Assembly (NCBI GenBank): GCA_022560715.1
Contig: JADFSQ010000015.1
Location: 1-14,002 of the forward strand
Source: Bacteroidota bacterium
Lineage (GTDB): Bacteria > Bacteroidota > Bacteroidia > Flavobacteriales > Flavobacteriaceae
Reading direction: 5' to 3'
Length of the DNA: 14,002 nt
The notes below the pieces were generated by a model, which did not search any database, was not told the origin of the DNA, and saw only the letters and a list, made by a program, of their open reading frames with translations. This document shows, piece after piece, positions 1-7,374 of the stretch (positions within the stretch are counted from its first letter, which is position 1; each line of letters starts with the position of its first letter). The translations under genes and the position numbers were made by a program.

Positions 1-1401
1 AAAAAAATTCTTGATAGAGACCATTATGGTTTGGATGAGGTAAAGCGAAGAATTATTGAATATCTCGCAGTACTGAAAATTCGTAACGACATGAAGTCCC
101 CAATTTTGTGCTTATATGGACCTCCGGGAGTCGGTAAAACATCATTAGGTAAATCCATAGCTGAAGCTTTAGGAAGAGAATACATACGAGTATCTCTCGG
201 TGGTTTACGAGATGAAGCTGAAATAAGAGGGCATCGCAAAACGTATATTGGCGCCATGCCTGGACGGATTTTACAAAGTATAAAAAAGGCTGGAACTTCT
301 AACCCGGTTTTTGTTTTAGACGAAATAGATAAACTATCTAATTCTCACCAAGGCGATCCGTCATCAGCAATGCTTGAGGTATTAGACCCAGAACAAAACT
401 CTGAGTTTTATGATAACTTCCTCGAAATGGGTTACGATCTGTCTAAAGTAATGTTTATAGCAACTGCCAATAGTTTATCAACTATTCAACCTGCACTGCT
501 CGATAGAATGGAAATTATTAATGTTACTGGTTACACTATCGAAGAGAAAGTAGAAATTGGTAAACGGCATTTATTGCCAAAGCAATTAAAAGAACATGGT
601 TTATCTAAAAAACATTTAAAAATTGCAATGCCACAATTAGAAAAAATAGTTGAAGGTTATACCAGAGAATCAGGTGTTCGTGGTTTAGAAAAACAACTTG
701 CTAAAATGGTGCGTTACGCTGCAAAAAATATTGCAATGGAAGAAGAGTACAGCATTAAAATTTCTAATGAAGATATAATTGAAGTGCTCGGAAGCCCAAA
801 ATTAGAACGTGATAAGTACGAAAACAATAATGTTGCTGGTGTAGTTACAGGATTGGCGTGGACTCGTGTAGGAGGCGATATTTTATTTATTGAATCTATC
901 TTATCTAAAGGAAAAGGGAATATGTCAATTACCGGAAATTTGGGAAAAGTCATGAAAGAATCTGCGACCATTGCTATGGAATATATTAAAGCTAACGCGG
1001 ATACTTTTGGAATTAGTCCTGATATTTTCAATAAGTATAATGTGCATATTCATGTTCCTGAAGGTGCAACACCAAAAGATGGTCCAAGTGCTGGAGTTAC
1101 AATGCTAACCTCTTTAGTTTCATTATTTACGCAGCGTAAAGTAAAGAAAAGCCTTGCTATGACTGGCGAAATTACACTTCGTGGAAAAGTACTTCCTGTA
1201 GGTGGAATAAAAGAAAAAATCCTTGCTGCAAAACGTGCCAGAATTAAAGAAATATTGCTTTGTAAAGAAAATAAAAGCGACATTTTAGAAATAAAAGCAG
1301 AATATCTTAAAGGATTAACCTTTCATTATGTTTCGGATATGAGCGATGTTATTAAATTGGCATTAACGCAGGAAAAGGTTAAAAACGCAAAAAAACTGTA
1401 A
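1..1401 (+). CDS. lon: ATP-dependent protease Lon (La), 3' part, 5' end outside window
   Basis: Lon is a cytosolic AAA+ serine protease that unfolds and degrades misfolded and regulatory proteins. The frame is open from base 1, so the start lies upstream; the 466 residues seen are the AAA+ module and the protease domain, and the N-terminal substrate-binding domain is missing. Visible motifs are the Walker [10 protein letters not shown] (bases about 118-144), Walker [10 protein letters not shown] (about 310-336), and the catalytic dyad: Ser in DGPSAG (codon 1087-1089) and Lys in GGIKEK (codon 1210-1212). The Ser-Lys spacing of 41 residues fits LonA. The ATPase and protease motifs are intact, so the gene appears functional. 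A TTG at base 31 falls inside the conserved linker and is not the start. porQ follows after 95 bases on the same strand. No convincing terminator is seen between them. Confidence 0.97.
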   Translation, partial: KKILDRDHYGLDEVKRRIIEYLAVLKIRNDMKSPILCLYGPPGVGKTSLGKSIAEALGREYIRVSLGGLRDEAEIRGHRKTYIGAMPGRILQSIKKAGTSNPVFVLDEIDKLSNSHQGDPSSAMLEVLDPEQNSEFYDNFLEMGYDLSKVMFIATANSLSTIQPALLDRMEIINVTGYTIEEKVEIGKRHLLPKQLKEHGLSKKHLKIAMPQLEKIVEGYTRESGVRGLEKQLAKMVRYAAKNIAMEEEYSIKISNEDIIEVLGSPKLERDKYENNNVAGVVTGLAWTRVGGDILFIESILSKGKGNMSITGNLGKVMKESATIAMEYIKANADTFGISPDIFNKYNVHIHVPEGATPKDGPSAGVTMLTSLVSLFTQRKVKKSLAMTGEITLRGKVLPVGGIKEKILAAKRARIKEILLCKENKSDILEIKAEYLKGLTFHYVSDMSDVIKLALTQEKVKNAKKL

Positions 1402-1481
1402 CGCTTAATATAGATTTTATCGACGTTTTTATGGAGATTCAAAAATATATTATTCATACAATCGTTTTAAGTTAGATTTAG

Positions 1482-1489
1482 TTATTTTG
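1482..1489 (+). promoter_or_regulatory. possible -7 element before porQ
   Basis: TTATTTTG followed by C is one mismatch from the Bacteroidota -7 consensus TAnnTTTG. It ends only seven bases before the porQ ATG, so a transcript from it would be leaderless or nearly so. No TTG -33 element is seen at the usual distance. This is a weak call. Confidence 0.3.
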
Positions 1490-1496
1490 CGACTTT

Positions 1497-2516
1497 ATGA
1501 TAAGAACGATTATCACTTCTTTTTTTTTGGTTTTTGTAACCTCAATTTTTTCACAAGTTGGAGGTGAAGCAACTTACCAATTTCTAAATTTGGTATCTTC
1601 TCCACGACAAGCTGCTCTCGGTGGAAAAGTACTTACCAATGTAGATTACGATGTAACACAAGCACTTTATAATCCAGCTACGATTAATGTTGAAATGAAT
1701 AATCAGCTGGCACTTAATTATTCTAGTTATTTAGGTGGAATTAGTTATGGAACAGCTGCTTATGCTTATACTTGGGACCGAAGAACGCAAACTTTTCACA
1801 TAGGAATTACCTATATAAATTATGGAGATTTTGATGGTTATGACGAAAATGGAATTTCAACAGGATCTTTTACAGGTACCGAATCTGCAATATCATTAGG
1901 TTATGCATTGCAAATTGGATACACCGATTTTTATTTTGGTGCTAATCTAAAAATAATTACCTCGAAACTTGAACAATACACATCTTTTGGAGTTGCTGCC
2001 GATTTTGGATTGTTATACATAAATAAAGATATTAATTTTAATGCTGCAATAGTTGCTAGAAATTTAGGATCACAAATAACAACTTATGCTGGATTGAATG
2101 AGCCTTTGCCTTTTGAGGTAGATTTTGGAATGTCTCAAATTTTAGAAAATGTACCTTTGCGTTGGCATGTAACATTCGAAAATTTACAGAAGTGGCCAAT
2201 TGCAAGACCAAATCCTGCAAGAACTACAAGCGATTTAGATGGAAATCAAACAGAAGAGAAAATAGGATTTTTAAACGAAACGTTACGACATTTAATTTTG
2301 GGAGCAGAATTATTTCCGGATAAAGGATTTAATGTTAGGATAGGATATAATTTTAGAAGAGCTGAAGAACTGCGAATATTAGACCAACGAAATTTTTCAG
2401 GATTGTCATTTGGGTTTGGAATAAAACTTAGAAAAATGAGATTTAGTTATACACATGCAAGATATTCTGGTGCTGGAAATGCAAGTTTTTTCGGATTGCA
2501 AATAGACCTACAATAA
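1497..2516 (+). CDS. porQ: type IX secretion system protein PorQ
   Basis: PorQ is an outer-membrane beta-barrel protein of the Bacteroidota type IX secretion system. It is known to work with PorU, PorV and PorZ in the cell-surface attachment complex that cleaves the C-terminal sorting domain of cargo proteins. The 339 residues begin with a Sec signal peptide (hydrophobic about 5-18, likely cleavage near SIFS-QVGG at 19-20). The mature start GGEATYQFLNLVSSPRQAALGG and the alternating aromatic/glycine beta strands running to a C-terminal aromatic strand are typical of the family. Placement between lon and cmk supports the call, since porQ next to cmk is also found in Porphyromonas. The ATG at 1497 is chosen because it gives a proper signal peptide. 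It has no Shine-Dalgarno sequence, as is usual in this phylum. Confidence 0.9.
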   Translation: MIRTIITSFFLVFVTSIFSQVGGEATYQFLNLVSSPRQAALGGKVLTNVDYDVTQALYNPATINVEMNNQLALNYSSYLGGISYGTAAYAYTWDRRTQTFHIGITYINYGDFDGYDENGISTGSFTGTESAISLGYALQIGYTDFYFGANLKIITSKLEQYTSFGVAADFGLLYINKDINFNAAIVARNLGSQITTYAGLNEPLPFEVDFGMSQILENVPLRWHVTFENLQKWPIARPNPARTTSDLDGNQTEEKIGFLNETLRHLILGAELFPDKGFNVRIGYNFRRAEELRILDQRNFSGLSFGFGIKLRKMRFSYTHARYSGAGNASFFGLQIDLQ

Positions 2517-2573
2517 GATGAAACGAGAATGCTAAAAGTTTATCACTCAAGGAAAATGATTAATAACGAACAG

Positions 2574-2591
2574 TCCCGATAACTATCGGGA
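2574..2591. repeat. 18-base inverted repeat (8-base arms, 2-base centre)
   Basis: TCCCGATAACTATCGGGA lies in the 105-base porQ-cmk gap: arms TCCCGATA (2574-2581) and TATCGGGA (2584-2591) around AC. The arms are more GC-rich than the surrounding DNA. No T-tract follows (the next bases are tgacagtt), so it is not a standard rho-independent terminator. A two-base centre is too tight for a normal RNA loop, though fraying would give a six-base loop. It could be a protein-binding palindrome or a copy of a dispersed intergenic repeat. Nothing else is recognised in the gap. Confidence 0.75.
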
Positions 2592-2621
2592 TGACAGTTA
2601 AAAAACAATGAATATATACAC

Positions 2622-3317
2622 ATGAATAAAATTACTATAGCCATAGACGGTTTTTCATCAACAGGTAAAAGTACCATTGCAAAACAATTGGCTAAAACAC
2701 TAGATTATATATATGTAGATACAGGAGCAATGTATCGTGCAGTTACTTTATATGCGATGCAAAACGATTTTATTTCTGATGATAGTTTTCTTATAAACGA
2801 TTTAGTTTTACAGTTACATAATATAAATCTTTCATTTAAATTTAATCCATCATTAGGATTTTCTGAAATGTATTTGAATGGTAAGAATGTAGAAAAAGAG
2901 ATTAGAACTATGGAAGTTTCTAATTTTGTAAGTGCAGTTTCTACAGTTCCAGAAGTGCGTAATCGACTGGTAAAACAACAGCAAGAAATAGGAAAAAATA
3001 GTGCTGTAGTTATGGATGGTCGAGATATTGGTACTGTTGTTTTTCCAAATGCAGAATTAAAAATCTTTATGAATGCCTCACCAAAAATTCGTGCTCAACG
3101 ACGTTATGATGAGTTAATAAAAAGAGGCGAAAATATATCTTTTGAGGAAGTATTGAAAAATGTAAACAAACGTGATTATATTGATTCTCATCGTAAAAGC
3201 TCTCCATTAATAAAGGCAGAAGATGCCATAGAAATCGATAATTCTAATCTTTCATTAGAAGAACAATTTACTCAAATCATGCTGTTGATTAATAAGATTT
3301 TAAAATTAGAAGAATAG
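2622..3317 (+). CDS. cmk: cytidylate kinase
   Basis: Cytidylate kinase phosphorylates CMP and dCMP to the diphosphates using ATP, recycling nucleotides from RNA turnover and supplying CDP/dCDP. The 231 residues match the usual size of the short bacterial form. The P-loop GFSSTGKST is at residues 10-18. YVDTGAMYRAVT follows the first helix and carries the NMP-binding Asp and Arg. MDGRDIGTVVFPNAELKIF and the arginine-rich RAQRRYDEL lid region complete the fold. The ATG at 2622 places the P-loop at the expected distance from the N terminus. The gene lies 105 bases after porQ and 181 before rpsA, and the cmk-rpsA neighbourhood is widespread in bacteria. Confidence 0.97.
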   Translation: MNKITIAIDGFSSTGKSTIAKQLAKTLDYIYVDTGAMYRAVTLYAMQNDFISDDSFLINDLVLQLHNINLSFKFNPSLGFSEMYLNGKNVEKEIRTMEVSNFVSAVSTVPEVRNRLVKQQQEIGKNSAVVMDGRDIGTVVFPNAELKIFMNASPKIRAQRRYDELIKRGENISFEEVLKNVNKRDYIDSHRKSSPLIKAEDAIEIDNSNLSLEEQFTQIMLLINKILKLEE

Positions 3318-3373
3318 TTTTTTAATTTTGGTATTTACTTCAAATCTAATTAGGCAATTCAATATAATGTGTT

Positions 3374-3381
3374 TATCTTTG
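3374..3381 (+). promoter_or_regulatory. -7 promoter element for rpsA
   Basis: TATCTTTG followed by C exactly matches the Bacteroidota primary sigma -7 consensus TAnnTTTG. No clear TTG -33 box lies at the usual distance. Transcription would start at about 3386-3390, giving rpsA a leader of about 110 bases, much longer than the one predicted for pyrR. It lies 57 bases after the cmk stop, so rpsA probably has its own promoter rather than depending only on read-through. Confidence 0.6.
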
Positions 3382-3384
3382 CGC

Positions 3385-3469
3385 TCCTTTTAGCAATATT
3401 CAGAAAGATAAAAGGAACTGAAAACAAACTCTAACACTTCTGTGTGTAACTTGCTTAAATCTTCTGAAT
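3385..3469 (+). promoter_or_regulatory. possible structured 5' leader of rpsA mRNA
   Basis: Two complementary arm pairs lie between the rpsA promoter and its ATG. TCCTTTTA (3385-3392) is perfectly complementary to TAAAAGGA (3409-3416). ATTCAGAAAGAT (3398-3409), mostly the loop of the first stem, pairs with ATCTTCTGAAT (3459-3469) through 11 base pairs and one bulged A. The two helices interleave, so they could form an H-type pseudoknot or alternative folds. Autogenous control by S1 binding its own leader is known in E. coli; whether this leader does the same is inference. The first arm may straddle the transcription start. Confidence 0.4.
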
Positions 3470-3498
3470 ACATACCAGAATACAAATTTTAATCAGCA

Positions 3499-5352
3499 AT
3501 GGCTGAAAAAAAAGAAAAAAAAGTAAAAAAAGCTAAAGTAGAAACACCGCAAACTACAGAAGCTGTAACCGTAGAAGCTCCAGTACTCTCTGAAGCACAA
3601 GCAAATCCAGACAAATTTTTAAAGGACTTTAATTGGCACAATTACGAAGAAGGAATTGATCCTGTTGATGATGCACAATTAAAAGAATTTGAAAAATTAG
3701 TATCCGAAAACTTTGTAGATACTCTTAATAATCAAGTTGTCGATGGTGTAGTAATTCATATTTCGGATAGAGATGTGATTATAGATATCAATGCAAAATC
3801 TGAAGGTGTAATTTCATTAAATGAATTTCGTTACAATCAGGATTTAAAAATTGGTGATAAAGTAGAAGTATTGATAGATGTTCGAGAAGATGCAACTGGA
3901 CAATTAGTATTGTCTCACAGAAAAGCCAGAGTAATTAAAGCTTGGGAACGTGTTAATGCAGCTCATGATACTGGAGAAATAGTTAATGGTTTTATTAAAT
4001 GTCGTACTAAAGGTGGAATGATCGTAGATGTATTTGGAATTGAAGCGTTCTTGCCAGGTTCTCAAATAGATGTTAAGCCTATTAGAGATTACGATGCTTA
4101 TGTAAACAAAACCATGGAGTTTAAAGTGGTAAAAATAAATCACGAATTCAAAAATGTAGTTGTTTCTCATAAAGCACTTATAGAAGCTGATATTGAGCTT
4201 CAAAAGAAAGAAATTATCAGTAAATTAGAAAAGGGTCAGGTATTAGAAGGCTTTGTTAAAAATATTACTTCTTATGGAGTATTTATGGATTTAGGCGGAG
4301 TAGATGGCTTAATTCATATTACAGATTTATCTTGGTCACGTATTAATCATCCTAGCGAAATTGTAGAATTGGATGAGAAAATTAATGTTGTAATCCTTGA
4401 TTTTGATGAGAATAAGTCCAGGATTCAATTAGGTCTTAAACAATTAAGCAAACACCCTTGGGAATCTTTAAGCGAAGACATAAAAATTGGAGATAAAGTA
4501 TTAGGTAGAGTGGTTGTAATTGCAGATTATGGTGCATTTATTGAAGTTGCTGAAGGCGTTGAAGGATTAATTCACGTTTCAGAAATGTCATGGTCAACGC
4601 ACTTACGTTCTGCACAAGATTTTGTTACCGTTGGTGACAAGATTGAAGCTCAAATTTTAACTTTAGACAGAGAAGATCGTAAAATGTCGCTTGGTATCAA
4701 GCAATTAACTCCAGATCCTTGGACTGATATTACAAGTAAATATCCTGTAGGTTCTAAACATAAAGGTATTGTAAGAAACTTTACAAATTTTGGTGTATTT
4801 GTTGAATTAGAAGAAGGCATTGACGGTTTAATTTATATTTCAGATTTATCTTGGACTAAAAAGATTAAGCATCCAAGTGAATTTTGTTCAGTTGGAGACA
4901 CATTAGATGTTGTTGTGTTAGAATTGGATGTTGAAGGACGTAAATTAAGTTTAGGTCATAAGCAAACAACAGATAATCCTTGGGACAAATACGAAAAAGA
5001 ATTCGCTCTCGATACAACTCATGAAGCAGAGATTTCTGAAATTGTGGATAAAGGAGCTATTGTTAAATTTAATGAAAACATCGCTGCTTTTATTCCTTCT
5101 CGTCATCTTGAAAAAGAAGATGGTAAGAAACTTAAAAAAGGAGATACAGCCGAGTTTAAAATTATTGAATTCAATAAAGAATTTAAACGCGTTGTAGCTT
5201 CACATACAGCAGTTTTTAAAGCAGAAGAAGCTAAAAATGTAAAGGCAGCAGTTAAAAAAGCTAAAATAGCTGCCGCTGAAGCAAAACCAACGCTTGGTGA
5301 TGCGAATGAAACATTGCAAGCACTTAAAGATAAAATGGACGGAAAGGCTTAA
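3499..5352 (+). CDS. rpsA: 30S ribosomal protein S1
   Basis: S1 is an RNA-binding protein of the small ribosomal subunit that captures and unfolds mRNA at initiation. The 617 residues contain a lysine/alanine-rich acidic-basic N-terminal extension (1-40) and six S1 (OB-fold) repeats at about 78-142, 157-226, 245-315, 330-402, 417-488 and 505-571, then an alanine/lysine-rich tail. Repeats 3-5 are canonical, with GVFMDLGGVDGLIHITDLSW, GAFIEVAEGVEGLIHVSEMSW and GVFVELEEGIDGLIYISDLSW; repeats 1, 2 and 6 are diverged, as in other S1 proteins. In Bacteroidota, where Shine-Dalgarno sequences are rare, S1-mRNA contacts are expected to matter more (inference). The gene has its own promoter and leader, and a strong terminator after it, so it is probably monocistronic. 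Confidence 0.97.
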   Translation: MAEKKEKKVKKAKVETPQTTEAVTVEAPVLSEAQANPDKFLKDFNWHNYEEGIDPVDDAQLKEFEKLVSENFVDTLNNQVVDGVVIHISDRDVIIDINAKSEGVISLNEFRYNQDLKIGDKVEVLIDVREDATGQLVLSHRKARVIKAWERVNAAHDTGEIVNGFIKCRTKGGMIVDVFGIEAFLPGSQIDVKPIRDYDAYVNKTMEFKVVKINHEFKNVVVSHKALIEADIELQKKEIISKLEKGQVLEGFVKNITSYGVFMDLGGVDGLIHITDLSWSRINHPSEIVELDEKINVVILDFDENKSRIQLGLKQLSKHPWESLSEDIKIGDKVLGRVVVIADYGAFIEVAEGVEGLIHVSEMSWSTHLRSAQDFVTVGDKIEAQILTLDREDRKMSLGIKQLTPDPWTDITSKYPVGSKHKGIVRNFTNFGVFVELEEGIDGLIYISDLSWTKKIKHPSEFCSVGDTLDVVVLELDVEGRKLSLGHKQTTDNPWDKYEKEFALDTTHEAEISEIVDKGAIVKFNENIAAFIPSRHLEKEDGKKLKKGDTAEFKIIEFNKEFKRVVASHTAVFKAEEAKNVKAAVKKAKIAAAEAKPTLGDANETLQALKDKMDGKA

Positions 5353-5378
5353 GTTTTTCTATTCATATTTATTATTAT

Positions 5379-5412
5379 AAAGAGGCTGTCTGAAAAGGCA
5401 GTCTTTTTTATT
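5379..5412 (+). terminator. rho-independent terminator after rpsA
   Basis: Arm AAAGAGGCTGTC (5379-5390), loop TGAAAA (5391-5396) and arm GGCAGTCTTTTT (5397-5408) form a 12-pair stem with three G-U pairs, running into a T-rich tract. It starts 26 bases after the rpsA stop and ends 37 bases before the pyrR -7 element, so it separates the two transcription units. Confidence 0.88.
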
Positions 5413-5448
5413 TAAAGTTAAACATCCTATACTTTTAAAATTTTACAT

Positions 5449-5456
5449 TATCTTTG
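5449..5456 (+). promoter_or_regulatory. -7 promoter element for pyrR(-pyrB)
   Basis: TATCTTTG followed by C is an exact TAnnTTTG match, identical to the element before rpsA. The ATG at 5472 lies only 15 bases further on, so the predicted leader is about 10 bases. That leaves no room before pyrR for a Bacillus-type PyrR-binding attenuator. No TTG -33 element is evident. Confidence 0.6.
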
Positions 5457-5471
5457 CATTCCAAATACGTT

Positions 5472-6011
5472 ATGAGTCAAAAAGTGTTACTTAACGCAAA
5501 AGAGGTAAACATCATTCTTCATCGATTGGCTTGTCAACTTATTGAAAATCACAACGACTTTACAAATACAGTACTTATAGGCATTCAGCCTCGTGGTAAA
5601 TATCTTGCTGATCGCTTGGCTAAAATGCTAAAACACGATTATAAAATAAAAAACATTCAACTTGGATATCTTGATATTACATTTTTTAGAGATGATTTTA
5701 GACGTGGAGACAAACCATTAGAAGCAAATACTACTGAAATAGATTTTATTATTGAAAATAAAAAGGTGGTATTTATAGACGATGTTTTATATACAGGACG
5801 AAGTATTAGAGCTGCATTAACAGCAATACAATCTTTTGGAAGACCAAGCGAAATTGAACTCTTAACGCTTATTGACAGGCGTTTTAGCAGACATTTACCA
5901 ATACAGCCGGATTATAGAGGAAGACAAGTAGATGCAATTAACAACGAAAAAGTAAAAGTGAATTGGATAGAAAATGATGGTGAAGATGCGGTGTATTTAA
6001 TTAATAGTTAA
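5472..6011 (+). CDS. pyrR: bifunctional pyrimidine operon regulator / uracil phosphoribosyltransferase PyrR
   Basis: PyrR is a type I phosphoribosyltransferase-fold protein. In Bacillus it binds pyr mRNA in response to UMP and has weak uracil phosphoribosyltransferase activity. From the ATG at 5472 it has 179 residues, the usual family length. Key features are GIQPRGKYLADRL (37-49), the flexible-loop segment LDITFFRDDFRR (67-78), the PRPP loop VVFIDDVLYTGRS (99-111) and the C-terminal RHLPIQPDYRGRQV (140-153). A TTG at 5454 would add six residues but sits inside the promoter element, so the ATG is preferred. It precedes pyrB, the usual partner. No attenuator-like terminator/antiterminator is seen before pyrR or pyrB, so regulation here may be unlike Bacillus, or the protein may act mainly as an enzyme. 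Confidence 0.95.
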   Translation: MSQKVLLNAKEVNIILHRLACQLIENHNDFTNTVLIGIQPRGKYLADRLAKMLKHDYKIKNIQLGYLDITFFRDDFRRGDKPLEANTTEIDFIIENKKVVFIDDVLYTGRSIRAALTAIQSFGRPSEIELLTLIDRRFSRHLPIQPDYRGRQVDAINNEKVKVNWIENDGEDAVYLINS

Positions 6012-6031
6012 ATGAATGATTAAAAATAAAT

Positions 6032-6101
6032 TGACTGATGACTGATGACTGAAGACTGAAGACTGCAAACTGAATACTGAATACTGAATACTGAAAACTA
6101 A
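6032..6101 (+). repeat. heptanucleotide tandem repeat, 10 copies, between pyrR and pyrB
   Basis: Ten uninterrupted 7-base units fill most of the 95-base spacer. In order they are TGACTGA three times, AGACTGA, AGACTGC, AAACTGA, ATACTGA three times and AAACTAA. All ten share ACT at positions 3-5, and the first nine share ACTG. Changes are concentrated in the first two positions and arranged in blocks, as expected if copies spread by slippage or unequal exchange. The array ends five bases before the pyrB ATG. Seven is not a multiple of three and all copies lie outside coding sequence, so copy number can vary without breaking a protein. Confidence 0.95.
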
Positions 6102-6106
6102 ACAAT

Positions 6107-7033
6107 ATGAGCGAATTAAGTGTCAATCACTTATTAGGAATTAAATATCTTAACAAACAAGATATTCAGCTTATTTTTGAGACTGCCGATCACTTTAAAG
6201 AAGTTATAAACCGATCCATAAAAAAAGTGCCTTCGCTTCGTGATATTACAATAGCAAACTTATTTTTCGAAAATTCTACAAGAACAAAACTCTCTTTTGA
6301 GTTGGCCGAAAAACGTTTATCTGCAGATGTAATTAATTTTTCAGCATCACAATCTTCAGTAAAAAAAGGAGAAACCTTAATAGATACAGTAAACAATATT
6401 CTATCAATGAAAGTTGATATGGTAGTTATAAGACATCCAAATGCTGGAGCAGGAGTATTTTTGTCTAAGCATATTAAAGCCAGTATTATTAATGCAGGAG
6501 ATGGAACTCATGAGCACCCAACTCAGGCATTGTTAGACACCTATTCCATAAGAGAAAGGTTAGGCGAAGTTAAAGGTAAGAACGTTGTAATTGTTGGAGA
6601 CATATTGCACAGCCGTGTTGCGCTATCCAATATTTTTGCACTACAACTGCAAGGCGCAGATGTGATGGTTTGCGGACCAAAAACATTGATTCCCAAATAT
6701 ATTGAAAAACTGGGAGTAAAAGTCGAAACCAATCTACGAACGGCTTTAAATTGGTGTGATGTTGCTAATATGCTTCGTGTTCAAAATGAGCGTATGGATA
6801 TAAGTTATTTCCCTTCAACCAGAGAATACACACAGCAATTTGGAGTGAACAAAGAGCTTTTAGAGTCGCTGGATAAGGAAATTATTATCATGCATCCTGG
6901 ACCTATAAATCGTGGTGTGGAAATTACAAGCGATGTTGCAGATTCTAATCAAGCCATAATTCTTAATCAGGTAGAAAATGGTGTCGCAATACGAATGGCT
7001 GTTATTTATTTATTAGCTTCAAAAATTAAATAG
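6107..7033 (+). CDS. pyrB: aspartate carbamoyltransferase catalytic subunit
   Basis: Aspartate transcarbamoylase joins carbamoyl phosphate and L-aspartate to give N-carbamoyl-L-aspartate, the committed step of de novo pyrimidine synthesis in the cytosol. The 308 residues are the normal length of the catalytic chain. The carbamoyl-phosphate loop FFENSTRTKLSFELA is at 53-67, the SSVKKGET loop at 83-90, GDGTHEHPTQALLD at 131-144, LRVQNER at 223-229, and the aspartate-site loop HPGPINRGVEI at 263-273. No pyrI regulatory subunit gene follows. pyrR lies upstream across the heptad repeat, and a small STAS-like gene starts six bases after the stop, suggesting one transcript from pyrR to rnz. Confidence 0.97.
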   Translation: MSELSVNHLLGIKYLNKQDIQLIFETADHFKEVINRSIKKVPSLRDITIANLFFENSTRTKLSFELAEKRLSADVINFSASQSSVKKGETLIDTVNNILSMKVDMVVIRHPNAGAGVFLSKHIKASIINAGDGTHEHPTQALLDTYSIRERLGEVKGKNVVIVGDILHSRVALSNIFALQLQGADVMVCGPKTLIPKYIEKLGVKVETNLRTALNWCDVANMLRVQNERMDISYFPSTREYTQQFGVNKELLESLDKEIIIMHPGPINRGVEITSDVADSNQAIILNQVENGVAIRMAVIYLLASKIK

Positions 7034-7039
7034 TAGTGT

Positions 7040-7372
7040 ATGATTTTTGATAGAGATGGAAATATATCTATTATTACCCAAGAAAGAGCTTCAATTACCG
7101 AACTTGCTAAAAAGTTACAAATACTTTATAGTCGATTTAAGAACGATAATATTATTGTTAATCTTACGAGCTTAAGACCTTTGATTATTCAAGATGTTGT
7201 TGAATTTTTACAAATATCTAATCAGCATCGAAATGCAAACCATTCTTTTGTTTTAGTAACTGATAAAATTGATATTGATGATATTCCTGATGAACTCATT
7301 ATAGTACCAACACTTCATGAAGCTTACGATATAATAGAAATGGAAGAAATAGAACGTGATTTAGGATTTTAA
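7040..7372 (+). CDS. small STAS-like hypothetical protein
   Basis: This is a 110-residue soluble protein with no signal peptide or membrane segment, six bases after pyrB and two bases before rnz, so very likely co-transcribed with both. The pattern of short beta strands and helices (IIVNLTSLRPLIIQDVVEFLQ at about 38-58, HSFVLVTD at 68-75, then a C-terminal helix with IIEMEEIERDLGF) resembles an anti-sigma-antagonist STAS fold, but I see no clear phosphorylatable serine motif. I recall that Flavobacteria often keep such a gene before rnz and that it is sometimes mislabelled ribonuclease Z; the metal-binding motifs of RNase Z are absent here. The fold is inference and the function is unknown. 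The acidic, highly conserved-looking tail is the most distinctive part. Confidence 0.8.
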   Translation: MIFDRDGNISIITQERASITELAKKLQILYSRFKNDNIIVNLTSLRPLIIQDVVEFLQISNQHRNANHSFVLVTDKIDIDDIPDELIIVPTLHEAYDIIEMEEIERDLGF

Positions 7373-7374
7373 TT

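Noticed and set aside
31..33. TTG at base 31 as the start of lon
   Set aside because: The frame is open to base 1 and the upstream residues [10 protein letters not shown] match the conserved Lon linker before the AAA+ module, so the gene is simply cut by the window edge.
1381..1430. AAAAACG...CGTTTTT as a lon terminator
   Set aside because: The arms are separated by 36 bases and one lies inside the coding sequence; no compact hairpin is present.
3302..3329. AAAATTA...TAATTTT stem as a cmk terminator
   Set aside because: It is an AT-only seven-base stem overlapping the stop codon region with no proper T-tract; expected by chance in this base composition.
5454..5471. TTG start adding six residues to PyrR
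   Set aside because: It overlaps the exact TATCTTTG promoter element; the ATG at 5472 gives the normal 179-residue protein.
6032..6101. CRISPR-like array
   Set aside because: Units are 7 bases with no spacers, no long direct repeat and no cas genes nearby; it is a simple tandem repeat.
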